From an uncultured archaeon (GTDB lineage: Archaea; Micrarchaeota; Micrarchaeia; Micrarchaeales; CABMGC01), in assembly GCA_902385515.1 (NCBI GenBank), contig CABMGC010000070.1:1-8057 (forward strand): a stretch of DNA of 8,057 bases. Direction: 5' to 3'. The position numbers and the translations under genes are program-made. A model generated the notes under the pieces. It was given only the letters and a program-made list of their open reading frames with translations, ran no database searches and was not told the origin of the DNA. Of the stretch, positions 1 to 6,293 are shown piece after piece (within the stretch, counting starts at the first letter, position 1; each line of letters starts with the position of its first letter).

Positions 1-692
1 CGCTTCTGCAGGTACTCGATCTCGACTGCAATGGTCAGGGGGATGATCTTTTCAACGTAAAACGCACCCACGAACTCGGGATCCAGCCCATACCGCTCCC
101 CTTTTTCCCTGACCCTGACGGATATCTTTTCCTCGACATCCCTGTTTCTCAGCGCTTCTTCCACGTCGCCCCATCTGCCTTCTGCCATAAGCGGCGCAAG
201 AACGCCATTGCCGGTTTGCCACTTGCTTTCGGCGACGTACTCTCCGAGATGGATCCTGTAGGATATGTCCTGCAGGTTTCCGATGTCCAGTAAGGCGCTG
301 GCGCCGTACTCGTTGTCATCGCCCTCCTTGCAGATTCTTTTCAACGTGGCAAGATACATCTGCTTGATCTCGGGGTTCCTGTTGATGCTAACCGGCGCTA
401 TGCCCCTTGGTTCCTCGACCCTCTCCACTTTCTGAGACGGCGCGTCTGCCACCTCGAAGAAAGGGTGCTCCCTGGGGTCGTTGTACCTGCCTGCGCTTGC
501 GTCGATGGCCTCCCTTCCCCTCAAAAGATAGTCAAGCAGGCTCCCTCCAAAGTCTTCTATTCTCACCCCTCCACTTACGTAAATACGGTCGTTGCTTTGG
601 AATTGCGAGCGCCTGAACAGGCCCAGTATTATCCCGTCCTCGAGCAGTGCGAGATTTTTTCTGACCCCTTCCAATTCAAGCGACTGTTCCAT
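1..692 (-). CDS. Chorismate mutase, eukaryotic (ARO7/AroQ-beta) type, C-terminus cut by window edge
   Basis: Cytosolic enzyme converting chorismate to prephenate, the entry to Phe and Tyr synthesis. I translated the minus strand by hand: about 230 codons stay open to the left edge. The protein aligns along its length with yeast ARO7 from memory, through LEGVRKNLALLED, AGRYNDPREHPFF, RIHLGEYVAESKWQ, RDVEEK and IIPLTIAVEIEYL. Counting from the chosen start, residues matching yeast Arg16, Arg157, Lys168, Asn194, Glu198, Thr242 and Glu246 are all present (R11, R146, K157, N183, E187, T220, E224), so it should be active. In the allosteric Trp/Tyr site the yeast Gly141-Ser142 pair is Gly-Ala here, and the Arg75-Arg76 pair keeps only the second Arg. 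Start chosen at 692: GTGATCC lies just upstream and a TATA box sits at a suitable distance; 707 is the in-frame alternative. Perhaps only 10-20 residues are missing. Confidence 0.88.
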   Translation of the reverse strand, partial: MEQSLELEGVRKNLALLEDGIILGLFRRSQFQSNDRIYVSGGVRIEDFGGSLLDYLLRGREAIDASAGRYNDPREHPFFEVADAPSQKVERVEEPRGIAPVSINRNPEIKQMYLATLKRICKEGDDNEYGASALLDIGNLQDISYRIHLGEYVAESKWQTGNGVLAPLMAEGRWGDVEEALRNRDVEEKISVRVREKGERYGLDPEFVGAFYVEKIIPLTIAVEIEYLQK

Positions 693-725
693 CAGGATCA
701 CAAACATACTATTTTCCTGTGCGTG

Positions 726-733
726 ATATATAA
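726..733 (-). promoter_or_regulatory. TATA box for the chorismate mutase gene
   Basis: Minus-strand TTATATAT. Its centre is about 37 nt upstream of the start at 692, which places transcription initiation near 703 with a short leader that includes GTGATCC. The same geometry argues against the upstream ATG at 707. Confidence 0.5.
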
Positions 734-788
734 TTCCTTTCGTGATCTGCGCCGCAGCATAGGCATGCGTCGATGTTGCAGGAAACGC

Positions 789-796
789 ATAAATAT
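789..796 (+). promoter_or_regulatory. TATA box for the aaRS-family operon
   Basis: ATAAATAT preceded by purine-rich GGAAACGC, which resembles a BRE. Initiation would fall near 818-822, about 12-15 nt before the ATG at 833, with GTGA at 825-828 as a short ribosome binding site. The box lies inside the longest reading frame (ATG at 773), so that earlier ATG would not be on the transcript. The 693-832 gap therefore holds two divergent, non-overlapping promoters. Confidence 0.5.
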
Positions 797-832
797 CTAG
801 GACGGACAGATGAACTCATAAGACGTGAGCAA

Positions 833-2335
833 ATGCGTGGGGAAAAAACGCTGAGCGTAGCAGGCAAGTACGTAAACAAAAACGACGAGTGGATTGGCAT
901 TCCTGCCTTTGACGACAGGAAGAACCCTGACGGACTTTCAGATACGAAGGCAGTGGTAACCGAAGGCGGGAACATGATATCTTTCCATGGCCTAAAGGGC
1001 AGCATACGCGCGGGCCCGGTAGGAACCGAGGCGGTGCTGTACGACAACGTGGCGGACAAGGTGCCCGCGCAGGTGTATGACGCGCTGAGGAATTACTCTT
1101 CCGACAAGCCGCTCATAGTGCAAAACGAGCAGTTTGACAGCTGCCGCAACCCGAGCGAGCTGGTAAGGAACCTTTCGCATCCGGAGTCTTTCGGCATAGT
1201 ATCGGGCAGGAAGCCGAGCGGTCCCTGCCACTTCGGCCACAAGCTGGTAATAGACACGCTCGGATTCTTCCAGAAGAACGGCGCCCAGATATTCATGCCT
1301 ATCGCGGATACGGAGGCCAGCCTCGATTCCAAAATGAAGGACAACTCCCAGTACATGTACCTGGCCGCGGACAACCTTCTGGACTGGGGAGCCAGCGGCC
1401 TTAACCTGAACGCCGCTCATGTCTACCTCCAGTCCGAGGAGATGCGGGTAATGAATCTCGGCTACGCGGCGGCAAGGCAGCTTGACCTGGCGCTCACCGT
1501 CGACGTCTACGGAAGGGACATGCTTGCGGACGAGATGAATTTCCTGTTCGCGAGCATAACGCAGGTGGGGGACATACTGCTTCCCCAGCACCGCGATTTC
1601 GGCAAGTCGCACTCCATCATGCTCTCCGGGGCCGACCAGGACGGAAACATGAAGATGACCATGTCGCTCGCAAGCAGGATGCTAAGTTCCAAGTTCGCGG
1701 GGCACGTGAGGTCGGCGCCGTCGTCGCTTTACGTGCGGAGCATATCCAACATGGAAGGAAAGAAGGAGAGCGCCAGCGAGCCCGAGACCACGATATACCT
1801 GGGCCCGTCCAGGAACGTGTACGCCAAGACGAGCACCGGGCGCGTGCTCGAGAAGGTGAAGGCGCTCAGTCTTGATGAGCGGATAGATGACGTCTGCGGC
1901 AAGATCGACAGGTTCAAGGAGAGCGACGCAGCAAACGTCCTGGCCACGATCCAGAGGAGGTCGAAAGTTTTGAAGGATTTCGAGGGACTGGCAAGGCACG
2001 CAGGCTCCGACGACGCCCTGATAGAGGGCTTCAAGGAGGAGGTCGTGAACTCCATAACTGCCCACCAGGCGAACAGGCGCGTTGTCTACGAGTACGCCCT
2101 TTCAAGGGCCCTCCAGGACTACTTGAATGCTTCGGGCCAGGGCGCTGCATCGCCGCAAATCGAACGCATATATGCTGGCGCCAGAGCGAACGAGGTCAGC
2201 GTAAATTCCACAAGCCTAGCGGAGCCTGTTTTCTGGGCCGTGCCCGAGGGAGCCCGCGTGGCAGAGTGCAATAAGCGATTTAGTACCAAATGGTACCACA
2301 TAGTCGCAGTTGCTGCCGACAAGCTAAAAGTATAA
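833..2335 (+). CDS. TrpRS paralogue with altered KMSKS loop and long N- and C-terminal extensions
   Basis: Class I aaRS-fold protein, 500 residues from the chosen ATG; archaeal TrpRS is usually about 370-390. Residues 1-115 match nothing I know. The Rossmann domain follows: the HIGH-type motif KPSGPCHFGH at about 127-136, QVGDILLPQ near 244-252, GADQDGNMKMTMSLASR near 266-282 and GKKESASEPETTIYL near 309-323. These line up with the TrpRS two genes downstream (SGDLHYGH, QIADILYPQ, GIDQEPLLRLTRDVARK, DKMSKSKENSALML), so the two are paralogues. The KMSKS equivalent is KESAS: the Met is replaced by Glu while the second Lys is Ala, as in KMSAS-type TrpRS. After it come about 175 mainly helical residues that lack the archaeal TrpRS C-terminal motif. 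ATP binding is plausible from the intact HxGH; amino acid and tRNA specificity are unknown. The start at 833 was chosen because the TATA box at 789-796 lies inside the longer frame from 773. First gene of the operon. Confidence 0.8.
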   Translation: MRGEKTLSVAGKYVNKNDEWIGIPAFDDRKNPDGLSDTKAVVTEGGNMISFHGLKGSIRAGPVGTEAVLYDNVADKVPAQVYDALRNYSSDKPLIVQNEQFDSCRNPSELVRNLSHPESFGIVSGRKPSGPCHFGHKLVIDTLGFFQKNGAQIFMPIADTEASLDSKMKDNSQYMYLAADNLLDWGASGLNLNAAHVYLQSEEMRVMNLGYAAARQLDLALTVDVYGRDMLADEMNFLFASITQVGDILLPQHRDFGKSHSIMLSGADQDGNMKMTMSLASRMLSSKFAGHVRSAPSSLYVRSISNMEGKKESASEPETTIYLGPSRNVYAKTSTGRVLEKVKALSLDERIDDVCGKIDRFKESDAANVLATIQRRSKVLKDFEGLARHAGSDDALIEGFKEEVVNSITAHQANRRVVYEYALSRALQDYLNASGQGAASPQIERIYAGARANEVSVNSTSLAEPVFWAVPEGARVAECNKRFSTKWYHIVAVAADKLKV

Positions 2336-2358
2336 AAGCAAAAAGAGGATAGGTTCAT

Positions 2359-3423
2359 ATGATAAAGATGAAAACCCGCAACGACGAGAGCATCAGCGCA
2401 GCGCTGGACCTTACGTTGACCCAGAAGGGCCTGGTCTACGAGGCGCCGACCTCCCGGGCGCTGCTCGAGAGGGCCCAAGCGCGCAAGGAGGAGGGAAGGT
2501 CGTTCAAGATCCTCTACGGCGAGACCTTCGACGACAAGGGCAATCCGCTCGACAGCCTGAAGTATTATTTCTTCGTAAGCGAATTCGCCAAGGCGATGGA
2601 AAAAACCGGAGTGAAGGTAAGGCCGACCATCCTGATCGCGGACCTTGGGGTGTACAGGAACTATCCCGAACAGGTAAGCGAGCTTAGGAGGTACGCCGAA
2701 AGCAGGAAGGAGTTCGCTCTTAAGGTGAAGAAGGTCTACGGATGCTCCTACGAAGTCCGCACGATGAGCGAGATCACGAATACGAGCGACTTCAAGGACC
2801 GCTTCGAGGAAGTGCGAAGGGTCAGCACGGCCGATCCCATTCTCATGGACATGATAGAGAAGTCCGTGCCCGAGGACAGGCTCGCGGACGAAAGGAAGCG
2901 CGGCTACATATACCCATTCGAGGAGATAGCGACCATACTGGGGCTTGACGTGAAGGTGGGCCCGCCAAGGGAGAAGCTGTACGACGGCGCCGCCAACTCC
3001 ATGCTCGGCTTCTTCAAGGAGGACGCCATAATGCCGATATACCTGACTCAGACGTATCCTTTAGGCCTCAAGTTCGGCGACTACCTGAGCTCCGTTTCCA
3101 TAAAGCAGTACGGCCTTACCCCTTACAAGGTTGGCAGCAGCAACCTCGTCCAGAACAGGATAGTCATGGGCTCGACGGGCCCCGACCAGATAAGGAAGCT
3201 GATCGATGACACCCAGATAACCCCTTCGCTAAGCAAGCCGAATCCAGTGCTGGACGTCGCGGTGATAGCGGTGCAGGCGAAGAACCACATCGAAGGGTCT
3301 TTCGGCAGCGATGAGATAAAGGGCGTCTATGACAGGTATTACTCGCAGGCGATGCCGTCCGGCGAGCTTAAGAGGTTCGCCTTCGAAAATCTTGATAGCT
3401 ACGTTTTGAAATATTTGGGCTGA
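2359..3423 (+). CDS. Degenerate TyrRS-like protein lacking HIGH and KMSKS
   Basis: 354 residues; I recognise a class I aaRS-type Rossmann fold of TyrRS type, but only by distant resemblance. KTGVKVRPTILIADLGVYRNY (83-102, shown with its key ILIADL at 91-96) matches the archaeal TyrRS strand after HIGH (ILLADLHAYL). The following helix and KKVYGCSYEV (124-133) match its YVYGSEFQL region. DVKVGPPREKLYDGA (197-211) resembles DVAVGGMEQRKIHML, and PDQIRKLIDD with NPVLDV (275-300) match the segment after KMSKS (PEEIRAKI, NPIMEI). HIGH would fall at about 62-70, where NPLDSLKYY stands with no HxGH. KMSKS would fall near 258-268, with no lysine pair. Classical adenylation is therefore unlikely. It starts 23 bp after the first gene, with AGGT five nt before ATG, and its TGA overlaps the next ATG by one base. 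It could be a sensor, a tRNA-binding partner or a recruited enzyme; I see no cyclodipeptide synthase active-site serine motif. Confidence 0.65.
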   Translation: MIKMKTRNDESISAALDLTLTQKGLVYEAPTSRALLERAQARKEEGRSFKILYGETFDDKGNPLDSLKYYFFVSEFAKAMEKTGVKVRPTILIADLGVYRNYPEQVSELRRYAESRKEFALKVKKVYGCSYEVRTMSEITNTSDFKDRFEEVRRVSTADPILMDMIEKSVPEDRLADERKRGYIYPFEEIATILGLDVKVGPPREKLYDGAANSMLGFFKEDAIMPIYLTQTYPLGLKFGDYLSSVSIKQYGLTPYKVGSSNLVQNRIVMGSTGPDQIRKLIDDTQITPSLSKPNPVLDVAVIAVQAKNHIEGSFGSDEIKGVYDRYYSQAMPSGELKRFAFENLDSYVLKYLG

Positions 3424-4553
3424 TGATTGCAATGTTTGGAGACGAAGAGGAGACTCGCGAAAAAATAGACCCGTGGGGAAGCCGTGCCATCACGGACTAC
3501 AGCCACATATACACAGATTTCAGCATATCCACGATAACCCCCGAGGCGAAGGCCTTTTTCGCAGACAAGACCTTCCTTTTCGAGCGGGACATAATAATCG
3601 GCGAGAGAAACCTTGGCGAGATAGTGGACCTTATCCGAAAGAAGGACGACTTCGCCATAGTCAGCGGATTCGCAACGTCCGGGGACCTCCACTACGGGCA
3701 CAAGGCGGTGATAGACGTCTACAAGTTCTTCAGGCAGTACACGAAGAGGGGGTACTTCGCGATATGCGACCTCGACGCATACGTCAGCAGGCCGGACGCC
3801 AAAATACCGAGCCTTGCCGCCTCCCAGGAGTATGCCGTAAGGGACGTTGCGGACGTGCTCGCTCTCGGCGTGTCCGAAAGGGACATAGTGGTTCAGAGCG
3901 GCCGTGACGCAGGGTACTATGATTTCGCTTTCCAGGTGTCCAAGAAATTGACGTTGAATACGATGAAGGCGACGCTCGGGCACACCGACCTCGGGAAGTT
4001 CTCCGCCGCGTACCTGCAGATCGCCGACATACTTTATCCCCAGGTCGAGAACGGCGGCATGCCCACCCTCGTTCCAGCCGGCATTGACCAGGAGCCGCTG
4101 CTCCGCCTCACCCGGGACGTTGCAAGGAAGTTCAAATCCACGTATGACCTCACTGTCCCGTCTTCGGTCTACATCGCGCACCTCCCGTCCCTCCAGGACT
4201 TCACCGACAAGATGTCGAAGAGCAAGGAGAATTCCGCCCTGATGCTCACCTCATCCGAGCAGGAAATGGAAAAGGTGGTGTCCAACGCGATAACCGGCGG
4301 AAGGGAAACGACCGAGGAGCAGAGGAAATTCGGGGGCAATCCGCAGAAATGCTCGATATATGACATGTACAAGTTCAACCATCCCGACAGCGCCTTCGTG
4401 AAGGGCGTCTGCGACAGGTGCGTATCCGGGCAGCTGCTCTGCGGCGAGGACAAGAAGGTCCTCAAGGAGTTCCTCAGGCAGGACTTGAAGGAGCATGCCA
4501 AAGGAAGGGACGAATTCCTGGAGCGTGCAAGGAAGATAGTTATTAAAAAATAA
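3423..4553 (+). CDS. trpS: Tryptophanyl-tRNA synthetase, archaeal type
   Basis: Charges tRNA-Trp with tryptophan using ATP, in the cytosol. 376 residues, the normal archaeal length. The archaeal/eukaryotic N-terminal block is present (DPWGS at 16-20; FERDIIIGERNLGEIVDLI at 53-71). The HIGH motif is SGDLHYGH (86-93), followed by QIADILYPQ (199-207), the IDQ-x-RLTRDVA block (221-234), intact KMSKS (263-267) and the C-terminal signature TGGRETTEEQRKFGGNP (291-307) with a CGEDKK segment (340-345). All expected parts are there, so this is the working enzyme. Its ATG overlaps the TGA of the upstream gene (TGATG), implying translational coupling; ATG at 3432 is an alternative start. Its stop is 30 bp from the 3' end of the convergent tRNA-Trp gene, its own substrate. 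Confidence 0.92.
   Translation: MIAMFGDEEETREKIDPWGSRAITDYSHIYTDFSISTITPEAKAFFADKTFLFERDIIIGERNLGEIVDLIRKKDDFAIVSGFATSGDLHYGHKAVIDVYKFFRQYTKRGYFAICDLDAYVSRPDAKIPSLAASQEYAVRDVADVLALGVSERDIVVQSGRDAGYYDFAFQVSKKLTLNTMKATLGHTDLGKFSAAYLQIADILYPQVENGGMPTLVPAGIDQEPLLRLTRDVARKFKSTYDLTVPSSVYIAHLPSLQDFTDKMSKSKENSALMLTSSEQEMEKVVSNAITGGRETTEEQRKFGGNPQKCSIYDMYKFNHPDSAFVKGVCDRCVSGQLLCGEDKKVLKEFLRQDLKEHAKGRDEFLERARKIVIKK
4546..4551 (-). terminator. Possible T-run terminator for the tRNA-Trp transcript
   Basis: On the minus strand TTATTTTTTAAT gives six consecutive T residues about 33 nt past the tRNA 3' end. Archaeal RNA polymerase commonly stops at such runs. The run overlaps the last codons and stop of the convergent TrpRS gene, so the two transcripts would overlap at their 3' ends. 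Confidence 0.3.
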
Positions 4554-4583
4554 GACGCGCTCTACTCAGTCTTAAAATGCAGT

Positions 4584-4731
4584 TGGGGTTGCCGGGATTT
4601 GAACCCGAACTTGCAGGTAACTTCTAGCGAATCATCTTGTCTCATCGCTCCAAATCTCAGTCATCGCCTTTCGGCTCAATATTTTTTAAACATCTGGAGC
4701 CTGCCGCGCTGCCAGATTACGCCACAACCCC
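4584..4731 (-). tRNA. tRNA-Trp (anticodon CCA) with a 75-nt intron
   Basis: Folded by hand on the minus strand. The acceptor stem is GGGGTTG/CAACCCC (7 bp), with discriminator A73 at 4584 and no encoded CCA tail. The D arm is GCGT/GCGC around a loop containing GG. The anticodon stem is GCAGG/CCTGC, with loop C32-U33-C34-C35-A36-G37 interrupted by the intron and resuming with A38. The variable region is 4 nt, and the T arm is TCGGG-TTCAAAT-CCCGG. Exon 1 is 4731-4694, the intron 4693-4619 and exon 2 4618-4584, giving a 73-nt mature tRNA. The 37/38 intron position is the canonical archaeal one. The splice motif is relaxed: C32-U33-C34-C35 can pair with GAAG before the 3' bulge UU|A in three of four positions, and the outer intron helix is weak. 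It faces the TrpRS gene for its own charging enzyme. Confidence 0.92.
4619..4693 (-). ncRNA. tRNA-Trp intron with box C/D-like guide element for C34
   Basis: The intron holds a small GCC-GAAA-GGC hairpin and three GATGA cores. GCGATGA (4667-4661) resembles box C (RUGAUGA). ATTTGGAGC (4655-4647) can pair over 9 bp, with one G-U, with G31 to the second intron base. ATGA (4645-4642) sits where a degenerate box D' (CUGA) belongs, and AAGATGA (4638-4632) resembles C'. The fifth base upstream of that D' pairs with C34, which is the position methylated by intron-encoded C/D RNA in Haloferax and Pyrococcus tRNA-Trp. No convincing terminal box D is visible, and each box has a mismatch, so the call is moderate. 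Confidence 0.5.
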
Positions 4732-4758
4732 TCTCGCAGATTGACGGAATAAGATAGG

Positions 4759-4768
4759 AATAAATAAA
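4759..4768 (-). promoter_or_regulatory. TATA element of the tRNA-Trp gene
   Basis: Minus-strand TTTATTTATT, centred about 32 bp upstream of G1 at 4731. This predicts a 5' leader of only a few nucleotides, to be removed by RNase P. Confidence 0.45.
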
Positions 4769-4777
4769 GATATAAGG
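4769..4777 (+). promoter_or_regulatory. Possible TATA box for the SelO-like gene
   Basis: GATATAAGG, back to back with the tRNA promoter. It predicts initiation near 4800, which would exclude the GTG at 4779 as the translation start of the gene downstream. Confidence 0.35.
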
Positions 4778-4853
4778 CGTGCGTTTCCTTGGGGATATAC
4801 GGAGACTGACAGGGTCCTCGCTGCAAAGCTCGTGGTCGCAGGTGAAGGGCGCC

Positions 4854-6077
4854 GTGATCTTCGCGGAAATGCTCAGAAAGGGAGCTCAATGCACTCAGGA
4901 GGGACTGAATCAGTGGCCTGCAAATTTTTGGTCTACCCGTTTCAAGCGAACAGATATTAAGGGTCCCGGCCATCTTTTTTATGATAGCGTGAGGAATAAG
5001 ACAATCTTCCAGGGCGAGGCCGCCGAGGTCCTGGCTTCGGCGCAAAGGCCCATGTCGCTTCTTTCCACGCAGTTCTTCGACCAGCCTGTCGCGAGGGTCG
5101 AAGGAACCCTCCTCAAGCTCAACAGGCGCGTGGTGCCGAGCATGCCTTTTAAGGCTGACAAGATCGCCGAGCAGCTCTGCGTTTTCGTTGACTGGAGCGG
5201 AAGGGAGCCCGAACTCGAGCTCAAGGGACTCTACAACCACGGCCGCGCCCTTACGTTCAACCTGAAGTTCGAGGACAGGTACCACAACAGGTACAACTAC
5301 GTGGCCCTCAAGGGCCTGGGCATGCCCAAGAAGAGCGACAGGGGATCGAGCCATTCAAGGCCGGTGCACTATGAACGCGGCCTCGACCAGCAGAACGCGC
5401 TCGGCATGGAGCGTAGCATAAACGCGCTGCACGACTGGGAGTACAGCAACTATTTCCTTAGCAGCGGCATACGCACGCATGTACCTTTGGCCCTGATAAA
5501 GTTCAAGAGCATCCTTCTCGCGAGCGGGGAACGTATCGATGTCGGCGACGCGATAAAAGAAAAAGTCCTGCCTGCGACCAGGGAGTACGACACCAGGCAG
5601 GTGAAATTCGTCCCTTATCTCTACCTGAAAGGCTTCGGTGAGATGATGAGAGTAATCGACCTCCATAAGGAAGAATACGAGGCATTCGCTAAGGAGCGCG
5701 GGCTCAGCGTACAGGAGTACGCCGTCAGCTGGGGAAGGGAAGTGGGGCGAAACGTCGCCCTGATGCACAACCTGGGCCTTGCCCACGGCTACATAACCGA
5801 CCACAACCTGACTGCGGACGGCCGCATAGTCGACCTTGACAGCATGTCCAAGGGCACCCACTCAAGCATAGGCGAGGACCTCTATGATACGCTGTCCGTG
5901 CTGGTAAGAGATCAAGGACTTGGGACCAATGATTCCAAGGCGGCCCTCCTCGACTCGTATTTCACGAACAGGAATCACATACCTGAGATGCAGCGACGCC
6001 AGTTCGTCTCGTGGCTTGCGCACCGCGGAATCGACAAGAAGGAAGTAAACCGGCTAGTAGGGCTGGCGCGCAAATGA
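4854..6077 (+). CDS. Kinase-fold protein resembling SelO/YdiU protein AMPylase (distant)
   Basis: 407 residues from GTG 4854. Residue numbers below count from the first possible start, GTG 4779. VALKGLG (175-181) followed by S/R/G-rich residues and RSINALHDWEYSNYFLSSGIR (its core EYSNYFLSSGI at 221-231), then PLALI, resembles SelO LKGSGRTPYSR...REFLASEAMHALGIPTTRALAL. GRNVALMHNLGLAHGYITDHNLT (its core HGYITDHNLT at 336-345) and IVDLD (350-354) parallel the SelO HGVMNTDNMS...DYGP block. The metal ligands Asn343 and Asp352 have the same 9-residue spacing as in SelO; the SelO Asp just before that Asn is His here, with Asp two before. A nucleotidyl- or phosphotransferase role is inferred, with substrate unknown. 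GTG 4854 was chosen because AGGTGA lies 8 nt upstream; ATG 4869 and GTG 4779 are alternatives. It is divergent from the tRNA. Confidence 0.6.
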   Translation: MIFAEMLRKGAQCTQEGLNQWPANFWSTRFKRTDIKGPGHLFYDSVRNKTIFQGEAAEVLASAQRPMSLLSTQFFDQPVARVEGTLLKLNRRVVPSMPFKADKIAEQLCVFVDWSGREPELELKGLYNHGRALTFNLKFEDRYHNRYNYVALKGLGMPKKSDRGSSHSRPVHYERGLDQQNALGMERSINALHDWEYSNYFLSSGIRTHVPLALIKFKSILLASGERIDVGDAIKEKVLPATREYDTRQVKFVPYLYLKGFGEMMRVIDLHKEEYEAFAKERGLSVQEYAVSWGREVGRNVALMHNLGLAHGYITDHNLTADGRIVDLDSMSKGTHSSIGEDLYDTLSVLVRDQGLGTNDSKAALLDSYFTNRNHIPEMQRRQFVSWLAHRGIDKKEVNRLVGLARK

Positions 6078-6200
6078 ATCTGATTAGGGCTGGCGCAGTC
6101 AAAGGGCCGATGCCTTATCGCTTTTGCGCTTCTCCGACCCCTGAGGCCCGATTAGCTCCCAGGTCCTTGATAATCTTAAGATACTGGGAAGCAGCTTTTG

Positions 6201-6236
6201 CTCAAGGAATACCAGAGACTCAAGGCCATTCTTGAG
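6201..6236. repeat. Inverted repeat with two alternative left arms
   Basis: CTCAAG at 6201-6206 and again at 6219-6224 can each pair with CTTGAG at 6231-6236. The outer arm gives 9 bp with one bulged G (AAT/ATT extends it); the inner arm gives a 6-bp hairpin with a 6-nt loop. It lies downstream of both convergent genes and may be involved in termination. Confidence 0.55.
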
Positions 6237-6237
6237 A

Positions 6238-6267
6238 GGTGACCACACCGTGAAATTTGTGGTCACC
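6238..6267. repeat. Perfect 10-bp inverted repeat, possible terminator hairpin
   Basis: GGTGACCACA and TGTGGTCACC flank a 10-nt loop with no mismatch. It starts one base after the preceding repeat and ends 39 bp beyond the stop of the minus-strand gene. No T-run follows on either strand, so it could equally be a protein binding site or an RNA-stabilising 3' structure. Confidence 0.6.
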
Positions 6268-6279
6268 CGCCTGGCGAGC

Positions 6280-6293
6280 CCGGGCACGCCCGG
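6280..6293. repeat. GC-rich 6-bp inverted repeat
   Basis: CCGGGC-AC-GCCCGG, 13 bp beyond the stop codon of the minus-strand gene. As RNA it would fold as 5 bp with a 4-nt loop. Confidence 0.4.

Noticed and set aside
465..800. Plus-strand frame opposite the chorismate mutase
   Set aside because: The minus strand here encodes a protein with every ARO7 catalytic residue; the plus frame is a shadow.
773..832. N-terminal extension of the TrpRS paralogue from ATG 773
   Set aside because: The likely TATA box at 789-796 lies within it, and a better-placed ATG with GTGA follows at 833.
992..1612. Minus-strand open frame of 206 codons opposite the TrpRS paralogue
   Set aside because: It is antisense to the conserved HIGH-containing region, with no ribosome site and no recognisable domain.
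2359..3423. Cyclodipeptide synthase, also a TyrRS/TrpRS-like fold without HIGH and KMSKS
   Set aside because: I cannot find the active-site serine motif typical of that family; the resemblance to TyrRS, including its C-terminal segment, is better.
3399..4181. Long minus-strand open frame of 260 codons opposite TrpRS
   Set aside because: It overlaps a clearly recognised TrpRS with intact motifs; its composition and lack of family resemblance are those of an antisense shadow.
6099..6287. 62-codon minus-strand frame in the intergenic region
   Set aside because: It spans the inverted repeats, has no ribosome binding site and resembles nothing known.
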